This document shows positions 33,005 to 60,500 of a DNA stretch of 64,000 bases, in pieces. The notes beneath the pieces were generated by a model. The model was given only the letters and a program-made list of their open reading frames with translations, did no database searches and was not told the DNA's origin. Made by a program: the position numbers and the translations under genes. Every line of letters begins with the position of its first letter. Position 1 is the first letter of the stretch. Source of the stretch: Xestospongia muta. Its lineage: Eukaryota > Porifera > Demospongiae > Haplosclerida > Petrosiidae. The stretch covers positions 6,655,842-6,719,841 of the forward strand of contig OY848924.1 in the NCBI GenBank assembly GCA_963693285.1. The letters are read 5' to 3'.

Positions 33005-34220
33005 GTAAAGTTTTAATAGTTAAAATATAATGGACTGATTGTTGTACTAGTAGTATCTAAGGATTGTATGCAAGAAAATATCTAGTTGACTTGACTTAGC
33101 CTTGAGTCCAAGGCTGAACCTTTTAATGATTGCTTTTACTAGCATAGATAAATGTTAGCTATTCTACTCTCAAGTCTCCATTCCCATGCATTTGGCCAGA
33201 CATGTATATTTGTCTCTCTCTTTGAAAGGAGCTAGAGAGGCTAGTCACAAAGCAGAATAATGTAAGAAATATATATGGATTATGGATTCATAATGGATCT
33301 TGTATGCTGACATAAATTAGCATTTTGAGCAATTTCTGATGGACATTTCTGGCCATATCTAGCCCCTCAGGAAGGATGTTTACTCCTGTGTGTTTGTAAA
33401 AGATTTGTTTCCCTAAAGCATCTACTTAACATATGATCAGACATTTGGGGGAGAGGAATAGCTTTCCATATGCTAATAAAGGCAACTGAAAAAGTAGACT
33501 AGAGATGAAACAGTTGTACTTTTGATTTAAAATTAAAACTGATTATGTCCATGTGTTACTTTGATGTAGTTTATTTTCCATATGTTTAGTTTATATTACT
33601 GCATAAATATATAAACAATATGAATTGAGAAGTTTATTGCTAATAACAAGACTTGTATTCACTGCTATAAACTGTAGACAGTGTTACATAGTATGTTGTC
33701 CACTGCTATAAACTGTAGACAGTGTTACATGATATGTTGCTGACATTATTGAGAAGCTACATATCATATAACCTTGATTACTCTGGGTGTGTTCAGGTGC
33801 CATTTCATTTTTTGTTTCCATTCCCTTTTTACTTTTCCAGTTATTCCTTGCTATAAATTCCCAAAATTAAGCTGTGTATGTTTGAAAGTATTCGAGAAAA
33901 GAGTTTATTTAACAATGTCATATTTCTAATAAGATGTTCTTGTTATGCTATTACATAATGTGTGTTATAGTACACCAGCACTAAGATGTTGGCCATTTAT
34001 TCATGTTCTAAAGTATAGATTTCGTCATGGCTATAGATAATAACAACCCCTTCAATTGTATTAAATTATTTAGAAAGATATGGCCAGTTTTCAAATACTG
34101 CAGCCACACCTTTCTCATTATGTGACGTTTAGCTTAGATGATGCAATGGGCGTGGCTGCACAACCCTAACAAAAAAATTGCTTGCTCTGTTCTGAAACAA
34201 TCGAGTACTGAATTGTAACT
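33005..34220. other. Sequence between the two Rab first exons
   Basis: About 1.2 kb with no coding signal. It contains a 41-bp tandem duplication at 33660-33741 (CACTGCTATAAACTGTAGAC repeated). The last 100 nt probably hold the promoter of the downstream Rab first exon. Confidence 0.5.
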
Positions 34221-35861
<1,641 letters not shown>

Positions 35862-36559
35862 TTTGATATGAGCTTTGTGAGGAATATTAGAGGTTTATTA
35901 TATCATCGATAATTTAATAATAATAATATAATATTATTATTAATACTTTCAATTTATTAAACCATTAACATTATCATTTTATAGTCTTTAGTATCTTCAC
36001 TTGTTTTTTTGTGTCATTATGAAAACTTGTAGTCTTTAAATAACCTTCTATGTTTTTCTAATGTAGTTAACTGTTTGCTTTTGCACCATTTTAAATGTAA
36101 TTATTTTGTTTTCTTATTTAGGTAATATTATAATACATTGTGGCTATATACGATTACTTTTAGTTTTAGTATGTATTACAAAATGTCATAATAACAAAAT
36201 GTCCATTAATAAATTGAACACCACTATTAGTGCAATGGATGTCTACGCTACAAATGGTTGAGTTGTAACCCCGCCCCCACCTTGTATGAGATATACTATA
36301 AACATACTTGGTCAATTATTGCTTAGAGAGGTGTATGCATACAATACAAAGGAGCCAAACACATACCACCCCACCAAACTAAGTTAGTTTAATACATGAG
36401 TGAGTTGTTTGTAGTTTCACTGTTCTATTCAACCACTAGGTATTCAAACTATTGGAATTAATTATTGTACAAATGTTGTCAATCATTGTTAATAAAGTTA
36501 TTTGAATGACACAAATATTTATTAAAGTACACATATTGTAGTTATAAATATTCTGATTG
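35862..36559. other. Convergent intergenic region between Rab and HADHB
   Basis: The 3' flanks of two convergent genes; no coding signal was found. A minus-strand AATAAA (TTTATT on the + strand near 36514) lies ~40 nt beyond the HADHB stop and is a plausible polyadenylation signal. Confidence 0.5.
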
Positions 36560-42847
<6,288 letters not shown>

Positions 42848-43221
42848 AAAAACACATGATATTCACATGGTCATGTCAAGAGCGTCAATTCCATTTGTAT
42901 TTAATTCCTATCATTTCTATCAACTTTTTTTTTTATTTCAACCATTTTATACAACAGCAATCATTGTATCACAAATTGATACTGACATGTTCATATTATA
43001 TGTCCAATTGTTTTAACATAACCATCTTAATTATTATTTTAAAAAAACAAGACTTCATGTATTATATTATATTATATTATATTACATGTATTACAATTAA
43101 TTGGCATAATAATTAACACATATATTCATTATGAATAAATAATTGATTGTCAAATATAATAGAACTAGTTTTCGAAGCAGTAACAAAACGAGCGATAATT
43201 ATGAGGGGCTATGGGTGTGGT
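42848..43221. other. Convergent intergenic region PCMTD / SMAP
   Basis: The 3' flanks of two convergent genes, AT-rich, with a short (TATTA)n run at about 43062-43083. The small open frames here have no recognisable content. Confidence 0.5.
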
Positions 43222-45668
<2,447 letters not shown>

Positions 45669-45805
45669 AACGTTACGTCCTTATTCAAACCTTCCCTTCA
45701 GTTTTGCTAAGTTGGCCTTTCAGTTTTGACTTTGGCTTTTGTTGGTCGGATGATGATATCATAAGTGCCACGCCCTTTAGAGACCACTCCCAAACTGCTC
45801 CAAAG
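45669..45805. promoter_or_regulatory. Shared SMAP / small acidic gene promoter region
   Basis: 137 bp between divergent start codons, more GC-rich than its surroundings. An upstream in-frame ATG at 45704 could extend the + strand gene by 34 codons. Confidence 0.45.
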
Positions 45806-46312
45806 ATGGCGGACAGCAGTGAGGATGAGGACGATGAAGAAATGGCTCGACTAAAAGAAGCTACAGCTGGTGTCTCTGAAATTACTTCAAAAGATCCAAA
45901 TAAAATAGTAAAAAAGAAAAATGATCACAATGACATGCCGGCAAGAATACTTACTAGGCTTCTGGATGAAATGTACCTAATCACATGATAATCACGTGAC
46001 CTTAGTGATTCTTTTTTTTATACAGGTTAGAGTATACTTCAAGTGATGCATCAACTTCAGTACAATCGACAACACAAACCCATTCGGGTACATAATTAAC
46101 AGCCACTGTGAAATGACCATTTAATATGTATAATATACCGTTACTATCTTGCATCATGAAAATACAAACATTTGACTATCAACTCATTACTTCCCAACAA
46201 CTAAACATATCTAATTTTCTTTTCTACAGATAGTACTGAAATAAAATTACTATCATCATCCACAGCATCAGTACAAATAGTTTCAGATATTATTAACCAC
46301 AAGAAAAAGTAA
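45806..46312 (+). CDS. Small acidic/Ser-Thr-rich protein, ~103 aa
   Basis: Exons 45806-45972, 46026-46087 and 46230-46312 join in phase (312 nt). The protein starts MADSSEDEDDEEMARLKEAT, continues through a basic KIVKKKN, a RILTRLLDEML helix and a Ser/Thr-rich stretch, and ends NHKKK. The ATG at 45806 has a good context (AAGATGG); an in-frame ATG at 45704 is the alternative start. I do not firmly recognise it. The acidic-helix-basic layout and EEMARLKEA are faintly like the CUSTOS (C12orf43) family. It shares a promoter region with SMAP, and its stop is only 64 bp from the convergent MRGBP stop, which supports it being a real compact gene. Confidence 0.6.
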
Positions 46313-46376
46313 ATTGATATAACACAAAAAAGATCTTCACCAATATGAGGAGGTGTGTACACATCAATACATACAA

Positions 46377-47396
46377 TTATTGTGTTCTCTTTTTCTTAGT
46401 CACATTGTGAGGAGACGCTGACGGAGAAGGACTCATAGAATTCCGTCCTCTTTTTCTAACAATATTTAAAAAGGAGTCATCACTCTCATCTAGATGACGA
46501 TAAACAACTAACTATAAATAATATGTTTTGTGAGTAAAATGATCATTAAAAATTCACTAGAATATTATTAAAAGTTTATTTGTGTTGAGGTAATACTTGG
46601 CTGGTTCTTGGTGTAACTTGACTATGATGACATCATCATGAAATGACACATAGCGATGTCATCATATGTGATGACATTATAAACCCTAACCAAACATTAA
46701 TGTTATTAACCCTATGACACATGTGATGTCATCATCATAGTACAAGTTACATCATCATAAAAGTTACACCAAGAAGCACCTTAATACTTGCATTTTTAAC
46801 ACACATTCATTACCTATTATATCCCATAGCGAATGTCAATCAATAAAATTAAGGCATTTTTAAATACTTCATATGATATAGTTAGCACTTATCACGATAT
46901 TAGATGTAGTGATAATTTTGTGTACATTAATAATGTGATACAAGTACCTGATTCAAAAAATGAACGTGGCAATTCAAATTCTTGTTCTTCAGTTAAAAAC
47001 GAAGATGTTGTATCAGTTTCATCCTAATCAATTTAATTCATATCATGGATCTTGTGATAATCATGTGACTTACTAAAGATGCAAGATCATATAAAGACTG
47101 TAAATGGTCCCATATTGCCTTTATTGTCACAACCACACCCCCTTGTCTTATCATACGATGATGAATACAAAGCATATGCCAATGCTTACTAAGACCTATT
47201 ACATTAAACAGATGTGTCAATGACATCATTATGACATCATGTTATATGTCATTTTATGATCTTTTATATCACTTAACATAGTATGTAGACTCTACTATGT
47301 TGCCATACCAACTGGTTTATGATCTTGCATTGCCTTGAAGAGGACAACTTCCATTTCTGGAGTCCATTTCACATCTTCCACTGTCACCCCCTCCAT
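46377..47396 (-). CDS. MRGBP: MRG/MORF4L-binding protein (Eaf7-like NuA4/TIP60 subunit), 138 aa
   Basis: Minus-strand exons 47309-47396, 47074-47195, 46948-47023 and 46377-46507; 417 nt in frame. It starts MEGVTVEDVKWTPEMEVVLF, then MQDHKPVG, then HWHMLCIHH and IKAIWDHLQSLYDL, matching human MRGBP (CLFHAMLGHKPVG, FHMICI, VIWDHLSTMYDM). The C-terminus is basic and Ser-rich (KRGRN, KKKRTQ), as in the family. MRGBP links MRG15 or MRGX to the TIP60/NuA4 histone acetyltransferase in the nucleus. It is shorter than human MRGBP (204 aa), missing much of the acidic middle. Its third intron holds a palindromic transposon-like element. It is head-to-head with the oxidoreductase gene. Confidence 0.92.
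46605..46775. mobile_element. MITE-like palindromic element
   Basis: Terminal inverted repeats TTCTTGGTGTAACTT / AAGTTACACCAAGAA bound 171 bp made of imperfectly inverted ATGATGACATCATC-type sequence. A half copy sharing TTAACCCTATGACACAT and GTTACATCATCATA lies at 49557-49634 in a NIPP1 intron. No coding capacity, so a non-autonomous element. Confidence 0.7.
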
Positions 47397-47501
47397 CACT
47401 AATACGGTTAACAAAGGGTTAATTACACTCAGTGAGTATGCGGAATTAATTCCATTCACTTTTCTGTATAAATTTCAGGAGGTTTCCGTTCCTCTCCGTA
47501 A

Positions 47502-48855
47502 ATGTTATCCACGTGTGGTCTTAAAATGGCCCTCAACGTTTGCTTCGTTGGTTCAGGTATTGTCAACTTTGGTGGTTCAAATAATCCTTGGAACCACTCT
47601 TTGCGACTAGAAAAACTAGAAGGAGTGAAGATAGTTGCCATTGTTGATCCCTTGACAGAGAGAGCAGATCGAATACTAGCTCAAAAGTTGTCTGGCAGCT
47701 ACGCCCACTTATATCAGGACTGCACAGTTTATAGCGATATTGATACAGCCTTGAAAGAGAAGAAAATCAGCATTGCATTTGTAGGTGAGTTGTTGATATT
47801 AAGATGGAATGGCATTTAATATACAAATCCAGAATTGATAAAGAAAGTAGCAAGCCCTCCTCTTATTGAGGGAGTGGCTGGCTTCTTGAAACCAAAATGG
47901 AAGGGACTGGCTCTAAAAGATTTGTTCCACAATATTCAACTGAAATATTTATTATGTTTAAATGTACATTATTTTTTTAGGAGTACCTCCATTTTGTCAT
48001 GGGTCATTTTCTGATGGTAAAGACCTAGAGATAAAGCTCTTGCAAACTGGTGTGCACATCTTTGTGGAAAAACCCATCTCGGTCCTCCCTCCTGAGGAAT
48101 TCAAGGACTATGTTACCATGGTGACCAAAATAAGTCAAGAACGTGGGTGCCTGGTGAGTGTGGGGTATATGTTGCGTTATCATCCAGCTATAAAGAGGAT
48201 TAAAGAAGAATTAGCCAAATATGGTCGTCCATTAGTTGCCATCAATGCTTGCTATGCAAGTGCATACACAAACATAGCTAAGCCATTCTGGTGGGATAAG
48301 ACTCAGTCTGGTGGACCAATAGTTGAGCAAGCTACTCACTTTTGTGACTTAATACGTTACTTTGGAGGAGAAGTAGTCCTAGATTCCATCACTGGATATT
48401 CCATCCCTTCTTCAAATTCTCCTCAAGACATAGGCTACCTAACATCTTTACCATCTATTGTACAAGAAGCTAATATACCCTCAGAGAATAATGTTCCTCG
48501 TGCTACTCAGTGTGTGTGGCAGTTTGCTGCTGGTGGCATAGGGACATTGACTCACACCCTTCTTTTACATGATTTAAAATATGAAACTAGCATTGATATC
48601 TGGTGTGACGGGTTGCGTATCTCGCTTACTGATGTATATTTTCCTGAGTGTACCCTGACAATACGTCGGAGTGGTAGCAATCAGGAGAGTGTTGAAAAAT
48701 TTCCTGATGCTGATCCTTATCTTGAAGAAGATCGAGTTTTTATTGAAGCAATTTTGTCCGGAAAATCTGATGGAATTGAGTCTCTGTATGAAGATGCTGC
48801 CAAAACATATGAATTGTCTTGGGCTATTAGGAGGGCAACTGATGAAAGAAAATGA
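47502..48855 (+). CDS. Gfo/Idh/MocA-family NAD(P)-dependent oxidoreductase, ~377 aa
   Basis: Two exons, ending at 47784 and resuming at 47981-48855. From the ATG at 47526 the product is 377 aa (MALNVCFVGSGIVNFGG); the in-frame ATG at 47502 would add MLSTCGLK. The Rossmann motif GSGIVNFGG, the strand end IVAIVDP, and EKPIS (the family's EKP signature) are visible. The C-terminal part has QATHFCDLIRYFGG, with the His-x3-Asp pair typical of the catalytic region, and ends in a beta-sheet-type domain. Substrate cannot be told; relatives act on sugars, inositols or biliverdin. Its promoter region is shared with MRGBP (105-129 bp between starts). Confidence 0.85.
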
Positions 48856-48996
48856 TCAGGAATATTTAGAAAAACTGTTAGAAATTTCGAGTTTATTGAC
48901 TTTTTATTTTTTATTAGTGTTGAGGATAAATAATAATTATTAATAATTAAAATAGTAATAATTTTAACCCATCTGTAAGAGTAACTCAATAGCAAA

Positions 48997-51570
48997 ATGG
49001 CGTCTGAATTTCAACTACCCAGTTGGTAATGTTTTTACACGTTGTATTTTTCTGTTATTACGAGAAATTTCATTTTATAAACAGGGCAGGTAATCCTAAA
49101 CCTGGACTCCATTTAGATGTTGTCAAAAAAGACAGTGTTCTTCAGGTGAGTTACATAGAACATTGATACTACAAAATTAAAAGGATTATCACATTTATAA
49201 TAATTTTGTAGTATCATTTTAGCATCTGTACGTGATATTTAGTCCCATAGGACAATTTTTACATGCAAAATATACAGACAGACTATCTCATGCAATAATC
49301 ATTATACATATCACTATAGTTCCAATCTATATACTTACATATATTTATCGGTACCAGAAACTCCTTATTGATGAAAAGAATTATTACCTGTTTGGTCGAA
49401 ATACAGATACATGTGACTTCCCCTTACAACATCAGTCATGTTCAAGAGTTCACGCTGCCCTAGTACATCACAAGTTCCTTAATAGACCATTCCTCATTGA
49501 TCTAGGATCAGGTATGTACCAGAACTAATAACCACGTTCCCTAGTAATATTGCTTTATTAACCCTATGACACATAGTGATGTCATCGTCATAGTACAGGT
49601 TACATCATCATACGAGTTACACCAGAAAGTACCCTTAACTTGCATGCATGATTTTAAGGGCTTATAATTAATTTTTGGTGGATGTGACTCTAAATTTTTT
49701 TTATACAGCTCACGGTACATTTGTTGGTAGTATGCGTTTAGAACCTCACAAACCACAACAACTATTGGAAGATTCTACATTTAGTTTTGGAGCCTCAACA
49801 CGCAGTTACACATTGAGGTATTTTAAATGCATCATGTGACAATATCATGCACGTTGCATGTACTTTTAGCATGTTTTGAAATGGACTAATATATTAGCAG
49901 GGGTTCATACAGGGGGGGGGGAAGCCCTGGGATATCCCCCCCCCCCAAGAATTTTCCACATATTTTCTATTTTTATAATTATTTCAGTTAAAGTTCAATA
50001 CGCCTATTTTTTTTGTTTTAAAATATCCATTATTGCATTAAAGTCAACCTCTTTTAATGGAGGTCTTTCTATCGCAACCTTCATTAAATGGTCAAGATTT
50101 GAATCAGATAGGCAACTACATAGAAGTACATATATAGTACTACACTGAATGGGGCATAAGACAAGACTTGACCAAATTCCTCCCCCCTAAAGTTCAAATC
50201 CTACATAAACCCCTGATTATAACAATGAGTTATCATCCTCTTTATAATAGACACTAGGGGACATTAGAAATTATCCATAATATAGAGATTAACTAATATC
50301 TTTAGACAACACTTTGGTATTAGAATAAAATGACTCCTGAATATAGAGGATGTCATGTCTTTGGCCGTCTCTTTATAGGGAGAAACCTCAGTTAGTTTCA
50401 TTAGTTCAGGAGGAGGGAACTGAAGGAGAAGGAGGTACCTTATTGGGTATTGCTGACTTGGATAATGAAGTTGATGTGAGTTGTTGTTTTGACCACGCCC
50501 ATTAATTAAACCTTACTTAGGATATCACTCAATATAACACTGCTCACAATCGACAAATTAGTACTATTGGAATTTTGGAAGATAGCTCAAGAAAACGACA
50601 TCGGAGAAGTCATTCTGTCACATTTTCTGAGACTGAAGAAGTTATTAATCCTGGTAATAATTAATGACATCACTGTTACATCATTATGACATCATATCTT
50701 TTAGAGGATATCGATCCAAGTATTGGTCGTTTCAGAAACTTAGTTCAGTCTTCCGTTGTCATACCTGCAAAGGTAGAAACTCCGCCTACTAATATATAAT
50801 CATAATATTGACTCCTATTATTAGCGTCCTCGACAAGATGATAACGATCAACCAACCACACCCATTTCTCCATCTAAACCTCTTCCTTTCACTCAACCTC
50901 TTAGTTCACCAACAGATGTTCCTTCAACTCAACTCTATTCTGATATCCCTCAAGCCTCTCCCTCTGGACGAGGGACCTTCTCTTTCTCATCTGTTCTTCC
51001 TCGTGGTATCACTTCTGGTAAGACAATACTGGTTGCTATGGAAGTTTTCAATATATAATATAAATTAATATTTACATATCCAACCAATATAAATATTCCT
51101 AGATAAAATAAACGTTTTTGTAAATGACAAGTAATCACAATTAGCATTGTACATGTAAACAAAGTCTTTATTGTTACAGAGATGAAAGTCCAGTAATGCT
51201 TTCTGTTTATAGCAATATATTCTTGTAAGCAATCCAAACTCTAGAAAAATCTCAAAGGGACTATGAATCGTTGCTGACGTAGTAATTTGTTATTGTGCCA
51301 CTTCTACTTGTAAATAAGCTGCATAAATAGTGTTAATTAAATTATTTTTTTATTAATTATGTAATTTAAGTCATTCCAAATATAATAAAGTTTGTTTATT
51401 TTGTTATAGCTCCTCCTGTTGATAATCCTGCTAATCATGAAGTCCCAACACCACGGTTACCATCATGGACTGTATCTGAAGATATGTTTGAAGACTCTAG
51501 AATTCCTAGGAAAAAGAAATATGCCAAAGAAGCGTGGCCTGGCAAGAAACCATCGCATTTAATAGTGTAA
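48997..51570 (+). CDS. PPP1R8: Nuclear inhibitor of protein phosphatase 1 (NIPP1), 334 aa
   Basis: Exons 48997-49025, 49085-49145, 49358-49511, 49709-49817, 50379-50475, 50521-50653, 50705-50772, 50825-51017 and 51410-51570; 1005 nt in frame. It opens W-AGNPKPGLHLDVVKKD, then the FHA domain YYLFGRNTDTCDF, HQSCSRVHAALV, HGTFVGSMRLEPHKP, FGASTRSYTLREKPQ. A basic stretch (SRKRRHRRSH) and SVTFSE follow, at the place of the PP1-docking RVTF motif of vertebrates. Then EDIDPSIGRFRNLVQ, and the C-terminus KKYAKEAWPGKKP, an exact family hallmark. NIPP1 targets PP1 to phosphorylated nuclear proteins, including spliceosomal SF3B1. The docking motif has Ser instead of Arg/Lys before Val, an allowed but weaker form. 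Confidence 0.95.
49557..49634. mobile_element. Half copy of the MITE-like element in NIPP1 intron 3
   Basis: The stretch from TTATTAACCCTATGACACAT to GTTACACCAGAAAGT matches the right half of 46605-46775, with a few substitutions. The left half is absent. Confidence 0.65.
49912..49946. repeat. G-run / C-run hairpin in NIPP1 intron 4
   Basis: A run of 9-10 G and, after about 14 nt, a run of 11 C, with GGGATATCCC at the inner edge. It could form a very stable hairpin or a G-quadruplex-prone stretch in the transcript; an assembly artefact is possible. Confidence 0.6.
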
Positions 51571-51667
51571 TAATAATAGTAACTATTATTATTAAAATTT
51601 TGTTATTCATTATTTTGATGGAAATTTTAAATTTTTCGGATAATTAGAAACACATGCGCATTGGAAA

Positions 51668-57218
<5,551 letters not shown>

Positions 57219-57516
57219 TATAACCACGCTGCATTTTAAGTACTTGAATAATTATTGTTATAACAATTATGGTGGGTGTGGTTAATAATTGGTAGTTTTT
57301 GAAAGATGATTGGATTATGTTTAACTTCCTGATCATTTGAGAATAAAATTCTAAATAGTACAAAAATGAAAAGGCTGAATAAATAGTTGCCATGATTACA
57401 TGATATTAACATAAAATGAAAAACTGAACAAATGGTTGCCATAGTAACATGTCAGCATACAATACATGGTTGCCATGGATATATGTTATTAACATTGTAT
57501 GCATTGTTATTGTGAT

Positions 57517-60500
57517 TCAAGGTGACTTTCTTGGGGGTTTATAAGGATCTCTGGCATCGGGAAATCTTACAAATCGTCGATTACTGATAACATTAGCATA
57601 GTAAGTATAAGATGCTGGACTACCACAGTTCTCTCCTCCACTAACCACACCCATTAATACCCATCGTTTATTGGGACGTTGACATATCAAAGGCCCTCCA
57701 CTGTCGTTAGGACAAGCATCAGCACCTCCTTCTTTGTAACCTGCACAAAATGCCTTTATAGGAAGATAGGGATACCTCTTCTTGCAATCTATCCAGTTAA
57801 CAATAGGCACAGCTGCTTTTTTTAAAACATCAGAACTGGGACCACCTTCATGTAGTAAGCCATAACCGCTAACATAACAAATAGTTCCTATATGACAATA
57901 TGTGTTGTTAAAATACACAAATCAACAACAAATATATAGAACATAACTGGTTTGTTTTAATGGACACTTTTTGACTACTACATGATATTATGACTATGTT
58001 CTTCATGTCATTTTGTTTTATTCTTGTATGTCACTTTTATAACTAGTGGTTACCATATTGAAACTGAAACTGATATTTAGTATTATCTTCAATGTAGGTA
58101 CTACAAACAATGGATTTGAAATCATCCATCCATTCACCATCAATTCCATTCAACCATCCATCCATTCACCATCAATCCCATTCAACCATCCATCCATTCA
58201 CCATCAATCCCATTCAACCATCCATCCATTCACCATCAATCCCATTCAACCATCCATCCATTCACCATCAATCCCATTCAATCATCCATCCATTCACCAT
58301 CAATCCCATTCAACCATCCATCCATTCACCATCAATCCCATTCAACCATCCATCCATTCACCATCAATCCCATTCAACCATCCATCCATTTACCCATCAA
58401 TCCCATTCAACCATCCATCCATTCACCATCAATCCCATTCAACCATCCATCCATTCACCATCAATCCCATTCAATCATCCATCCATTCACCATCAATACC
58501 ATTCAACCATCCATCCATTAGTTAGTACATTCTTAAACACCATTCATCCATTTTAAACATACCTATATCTGGTATAGTATCCAACATACGTGGCAAACAT
58601 ATAGGTCGTACATTTTCATTAAATTGTATCTCTTCATTTAGTTCCAAGATTGCTAAATCACGAGCAATGTCAAGATACAATCCTGGTTGGTACATCTTCT
58701 TAACACTTAACACCTGTCGTGTTGTCTCGTTAGCTACGGTACGATTGTACACGCCCACACTAACAATGATATCTTCTTTTTCAAACAGTTCGGATGTTCC
58801 AGTACTCTTGGCAATACAGTGTGCAGCTGTAAGTACTCGGTAAGGATGAACAATCACACCACCACAAAATGAATTTTGCGACCATATACTGGGATTATAG
58901 TGAACCAGTGCCTAATAAAAGCAACAATTGAAACCAAAGTACATAATGTAGTACATAATACAGTACATAATACAGTACATAATACAGTATATAATACAGT
59001 ACATAATACAGTACATAATACAGTACATAATACAGTACATAATACAGTACATAATACAGTACATAATACAGTATTTATATGTTACCAGAGCTCATTCACA
59101 TTGAGATAGTAATACTATCATCATCTATTAACTGATAAACCATGTCTTAATTTTATAGTGTTGAAACCGAGTAGATGTCTGGGCACGAGACTAAGCATTT
59201 TACCAACTACAATTTAGTACCTTTGAACTTGTATTGATATAACTTACTTGCCAAGGCCATTCACTTATTGATTGTGTTTCAGTTCCTTGGACTATTCGCG
59301 TCTTACGATTTGATGTGTCAGATAATTTTCCACATATATCTCTGTAAGTTTTCATTTTCACCTTTACTCGATAATAAGGAGAAAATATGCTTAATTGTCC
59401 AGATCCCCATGCCTTGCAACTATTGTTAAACAATACAACATTACTACAGAGATTGGAACACAGATCATATCTGATATTTAACCCTTTGAAAAAGAGGAAG
59501 CCCCTTTAATCAGGATTGTATTAAGTTGGGTAATAATGGTGTCCATGCTGTTAAGGGTCGTGTGTCACATAACCTTTGTATAGTATTAATATCAAAATAT
59601 AATCCTAATCCTTTTTAAAAGTAAATTTGTATATTAAACCAGAAACATAACAAAGTATATTTTCTATTTTAAGTCTTGTTTTGTTACAAATTACATGGAA
59701 ACCATACAAGTCAACAAATCACTAAATTAAAACTCTTGTTAATAAAAGTGTTTAAATAGCAGCAGAGTCAGTTAGCAATAGATATACAATCTAGCCACTT
59801 AGATATTTACATTATTAATGAACTCAACAAAACAATTTTGATGATAGACACTGCTTACTATTACTCTTATCTTTGTGTTGATGTTTAAAACTTCAATTTA
59901 TAACTTACGTATAAGTCCCTTCGTCTCTGGGCTGAAACCTGAAGATTTTTAATCCATGTTCCCTAGCTCTTAATCGAGTACTTTTGAAATCCTCGTAATC
60001 AAAATCACCTGTCTGATTGGTCACTGATGACATAATTATGACATCATATTTTGTGTTTATACCTTTGACCAAAGCATTCTAGGGTAAGGGAATCCTATAG
60101 CATGGCAGGGTATAAAAAGAGTTCCACCTTTCCACACTGTCATACAAGATGGAGGTGCAGTCACAAAGATTGGAGATTGTTTCCATCCTACAAGGCAAGA
60201 TGGATGGATGAAGAGATAACAATTCTTACTCATTGTATCATTCTTGGTCCAATCTTTATAATCAAAATATTCAGTGAAACCTTTCTCTCCAATCATTTCT
60301 CTTTTCTTTAATCTTCTTCCATAGTCAATAATACTGCTGTTCTCAGCATTTATTATAGAGTGATCTTTAGCATTCAAACTTTGACGTTTGATCCTCTTTT
60401 TACATTTTTCTAGATCACATGTACCACACTCTTGACGAGGATAAATGTCATTAGGCCAATGTAGATCTATATGGCAAATAGATTGTTATAATAAAAACTT

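Noticed and set aside
46833..47027. 64-aa + strand open frame
   Set aside because: Antisense to a well-supported MRGBP exon and without recognisable content.
49912..49946. Coding frame through the G/C runs (about 49876-50148)
   Set aside because: Intronic to NIPP1, low complexity, no similarity to known proteins.
58046..58556. ~150-aa IHPF/TINPIQPS repeat protein
   Set aside because: A 32-bp period (not a multiple of 3) keeps two frames open; it sits in a protease intron with no start context or domain.
58122..59073. CRISPR-like array
   Set aside because: The repeats are contiguous without unique spacers, and the genome is animal.
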